Source of the DNA: Croceimicrobium sp965279135
GTDB taxonomy: Bacteria > Bacteroidota > Bacteroidia > Flavobacteriales > Schleiferiaceae
DNA length: 64,000 nt
Assembly: GCA_965279135.1 (NCBI GenBank)
Contig: OZ257133.1
Span: forward strand, 3,224,001 to 3,288,000
Direction: 5' to 3'
Position 1 is the stretch's first letter; the number at the start of each line of letters is the position of its first letter. The notes under the pieces were generated by a model, which had not been told where the DNA came from, searched no databases, and worked only from the letters and a program-made list of their open reading frames with translations. Made by a program: the position numbers and the translations under genes. Of the stretch, positions 62,033-64,000 are shown piece by piece.

Positions 62033-64000
62033 ATGGCCGCCCCCCGCATTTGGATACTCACTTTACTACTTAGCCCATTCATGGGTTTTGGGCAGTTGGT
62101 GCTAAGTACCAATCCGAGTATTAGCGCGGGTGAAATTGATCTTTGCTTGCCCCAGGATTCCACTATTAATTACCAGGCAAATTATTCAGGCGCCTTCGAT
62201 TCCATTGTATGGTCCTTACCTGGGGCCAACCCCAGTACTTTTTCGGGCAGTTTCCCCTTTATTGGCACTTACAATCAGAGAGGTAATTTTGCTTCAAGTG
62301 TGATGGTTTACTCCGGAGGGACCGTGATTGCTTCCGACAATTTTACGGTGAACGTTGGGGATAGTATTCCTCAGGCCTCCTTTGCGGCAAGCGGTAATTT
62401 GGTGACTTTTAATGGTGACCAGGTCTATACGATCTGCTCGAACAATCCAACCTTCACTTTCTATTTTCAAAACCTTTCCTCTGGTTATGGTTCCTATGAT
62501 CTGGATTTTGGCGACGGTTCGCCTGTCCAATCAGGCCAGACCTGGGATACAACCAATCACCTCTATTCTTCGCCGGGACTTTACGACGTCACCTTAACCC
62601 TGTACAATGGTGGCTGCGCTCCAGTCTCTGAAACGATTAAAGTGTTTTTTGGATCAACACCTGCAGCACAAATCAGTAGTTCGGGGAACCTTACCGGCAC
62701 TTGCATAGACCCATCAATCGGCTCAACAACCCTTAGTTTTAACTTAAGCTCTTTTGCCAATAATCCGCCCGGGACGGTATACAGAGTCTTTTTCAGTAAT
62801 GATAGTACGACTCAAACATTTAGTCATCCTCCACCCAGCACTATTAGTCATTCCTTCAGTTCTGCTTCCTGTGGTAATCAGACCCCGACCTATCGCAATT
62901 CATTCTTTGTGCGCTTTTCAGCAGAAAACCCATGTGGTCAAAGTGCACCCATATTGGATCCCATAACGCTTTCATCACCGCCAAGTGCCAATTTCACTAT
63001 GCCATTTGATAGCTGCAAAGGGGTAGGTGTACCATTGGTAAATGTCAGTTATCCGGGTGCCAACATTACCTACAGCCCTAGCACAGTAAACCTTGCCAAT
63101 GGTAATGGGGATTATATCTGTGATTCAACCACTAATAGCGTTTGGGAGATTAGTCCACCTAGTTTTACCGTAACCCAGGGTGCTTTAGGCTTTAGAAATA
63201 CTTTATCCGACCCAAATTCCTGGATTCTTGGGACTGACTCCTTGCGGGTGAGCTTTAATCAACCAGGAGTATACACGGTAAAAATGATCATCTCCGGATC
63301 ATCACTTTGCGATATTGATAGTATCACAAAGACCATTTGTATTGATGAGGTCTCTAGCGGAAATTATAGTCTTTCCGATACCAGTCTCTGTTCAGGAGAT
63401 GTATTGGATTTATCTTATCTGGAACCTATTTACACTAGCTGTGATACTACCGACTTAAATTGGCAAATACTGCCGCTAACCGGATGGAGTTTAAACCAGG
63501 GCGGTTTGAGTGACAGTAGTTTAAGCGTGAAGTTTCATCAAGCCGGTCAGTACCAACTTTTGTTTGAGGCCAATAACAATTGTGGGTCTACTTATGATAC
63601 GCTAAACTTTACTGTTGTTGGACAACCTATTGTTAGTCTTCCAAGTGATACCGCCTATTGTGGTTTAACCACGGTAAATATGTTCAATACTTCAAGACCA
63701 ATTAGTGTTGAAGACAGCCTGGGTAGTAGGAGCTATAATTGGCAGATTATTCCAGCCACAGGATGGTCTTATATTTCGGGCACAGATGCCACTTCTTTTC
63801 AGCCTATCATAGACTTTCAATCATTTGGCACTTATCAGCTTGTATTGGCCCTTGATAATGGTTGCTTTGTGGATCGGGATACGATGGAAATCAAGGTTAA
63901 TCCTTTCCCCATTTTGGCGGTCCCCAATGATACAATTCTTTGTGAAGGGGATGATTTCAATTTGAACTTATCCGCTAGTCAGGGTACACCGGTGTACAAC
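62033..64000 (+). CDS. PKD-domain surface/adhesin-like protein (3' partial)
   Basis: Open from ATG 62033 to the window end (656 codons) without stop. Signal peptide residues 1-20 (…LLLSPFMGFGQ). The body is Ser/Thr/Asn-rich with PKD-type repeats (e.g. YDLDFGDGSPVQ, then YSSPGLYDVTLTLYNGG) and repeats containing SDTSLCSGD, LPSDTAYCG and VPNDTILCEGD. Such Bacteroidota proteins normally end with a T9SS sorting domain, beyond the window. Likely a gliding/adhesion or surface protein. Confidence 0.85.
   Translation, partial: MAAPRIWILTLLLSPFMGFGQLVLSTNPSISAGEIDLCLPQDSTINYQANYSGAFDSIVWSLPGANPSTFSGSFPFIGTYNQRGNFASSVMVYSGGTVIASDNFTVNVGDSIPQASFAASGNLVTFNGDQVYTICSNNPTFTFYFQNLSSGYGSYDLDFGDGSPVQSGQTWDTTNHLYSSPGLYDVTLTLYNGGCAPVSETIKVFFGSTPAAQISSSGNLTGTCIDPSIGSTTLSFNLSSFANNPPGTVYRVFFSNDSTTQTFSHPPPSTISHSFSSASCGNQTPTYRNSFFVRFSAENPCGQSAPILDPITLSSPPSANFTMPFDSCKGVGVPLVNVSYPGANITYSPSTVNLANGNGDYICDSTTNSVWEISPPSFTVTQGALGFRNTLSDPNSWILGTDSLRVSFNQPGVYTVKMIISGSSLCDIDSITKTICIDEVSSGNYSLSDTSLCSGDVLDLSYLEPIYTSCDTTDLNWQILPLTGWSLNQGGLSDSSLSVKFHQAGQYQLLFEANNNCGSTYDTLNFTVVGQPIVSLPSDTAYCGLTTVNMFNTSRPISVEDSLGSRSYNWQIIPATGWSYISGTDATSFQPIIDFQSFGTYQLVLALDNGCFVDRDTMEIKVNPFPILAVPNDTILCEGDDFNLNLSASQGTPVYN

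Noticed and set aside
61846..62073. 75-aa plus-strand ORF before the PKD protein
   Set aside because: It overlaps the start of the PKD gene in another frame, and has no signal peptide or family pattern.
1..64000. CRISPR array, rRNA operon, intact insertion sequence
   Set aside because: No regularly spaced repeats, rRNA motifs or complete transposase frame were seen.

Overview
The window comes from a Bacteroidota genome, most likely a marine member of the Flavobacteriales. The reasons are a SusC/SusD pair, a type IX secretion C-terminal sorting domain, TANNTTTG-type promoter boxes, DUF5004 and NUDIX-type sugar regulators, and a PKD-rich adhesin-like protein. Both edges cut genes: a C-terminal fragment with a TolB/CsgG-like domain on the left, and the N-terminal part of a large surface protein on the right.

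Region 1 (about 1.9-26.6 kb) is a complete starch/maltodextrin utilisation locus. It has SusC/SusD and two small surface proteins, a T9SS-secreted four-module protein, four GH13 enzymes (two of them lipoproteins), and an SLC45-like MFS sugar transporter with an unusual periplasmic insertion. A cytoplasmic phosphorolytic module follows: GH65 maltose phosphorylase, beta-phosphoglucomutase and a BadF-type sugar kinase, running directly into GAPDH and 6-phosphofructokinase. A NUDIX/winged-helix regulator lies in the middle. Four intergenic regions carry the same 7-5-7 palindrome, AAGTGTA-N5-TACACTT, in front of every transcription unit of the locus. This looks like the operator of that regulator and ties import, hydrolysis and glycolysis into one local regulon.

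Region 2 (26.6-35.4 kb) is housekeeping-like: a three-gene RND efflux operon, an MsbA-like ABC exporter, methylmalonyl-CoA epimerase, a small membrane protein and a HAD phosphatase. It ends at a CAU-anticodon tRNA gene with its own terminator.

Region 3 (35.9-54.4 kb) is a defence and mobile island next to that tRNA. One long minus-strand array encodes a coiled-coil protein, HsdM, HsdS, McrB-like and McrC-like proteins, a three-gene toxin/HigA-like antitoxin/SecB-like chaperone (TAC-type) cassette, HsdR and a DUF5677-like protein. A plus-strand pair of HipA_2-like kinase and DUF3037 protein follows, then an LpxR-like lipid A deacylase, a leaderless HExxHxxGxxH metalloprotease and a DUF900-like lipoprotein hydrolase. 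Two decayed genes lie at the far side. One is recognisable as a VapE/DUF3874-type mobile-element primase/helicase with an internal stop and a frameshift.

Region 4 (54.6-64 kb) has an acyltransferase, an ankyrin lipoprotein divergent from an AraC-HTH/TolB-like/TPR hybrid regulator, two NarL-type response regulators, a single-receiver protein with two small membrane or secreted proteins, and the start of a PKD-type surface protein.

The most notable structures are the TAC cassette nested inside a fused type I R-M and McrBC operon, and the palindrome regulon.
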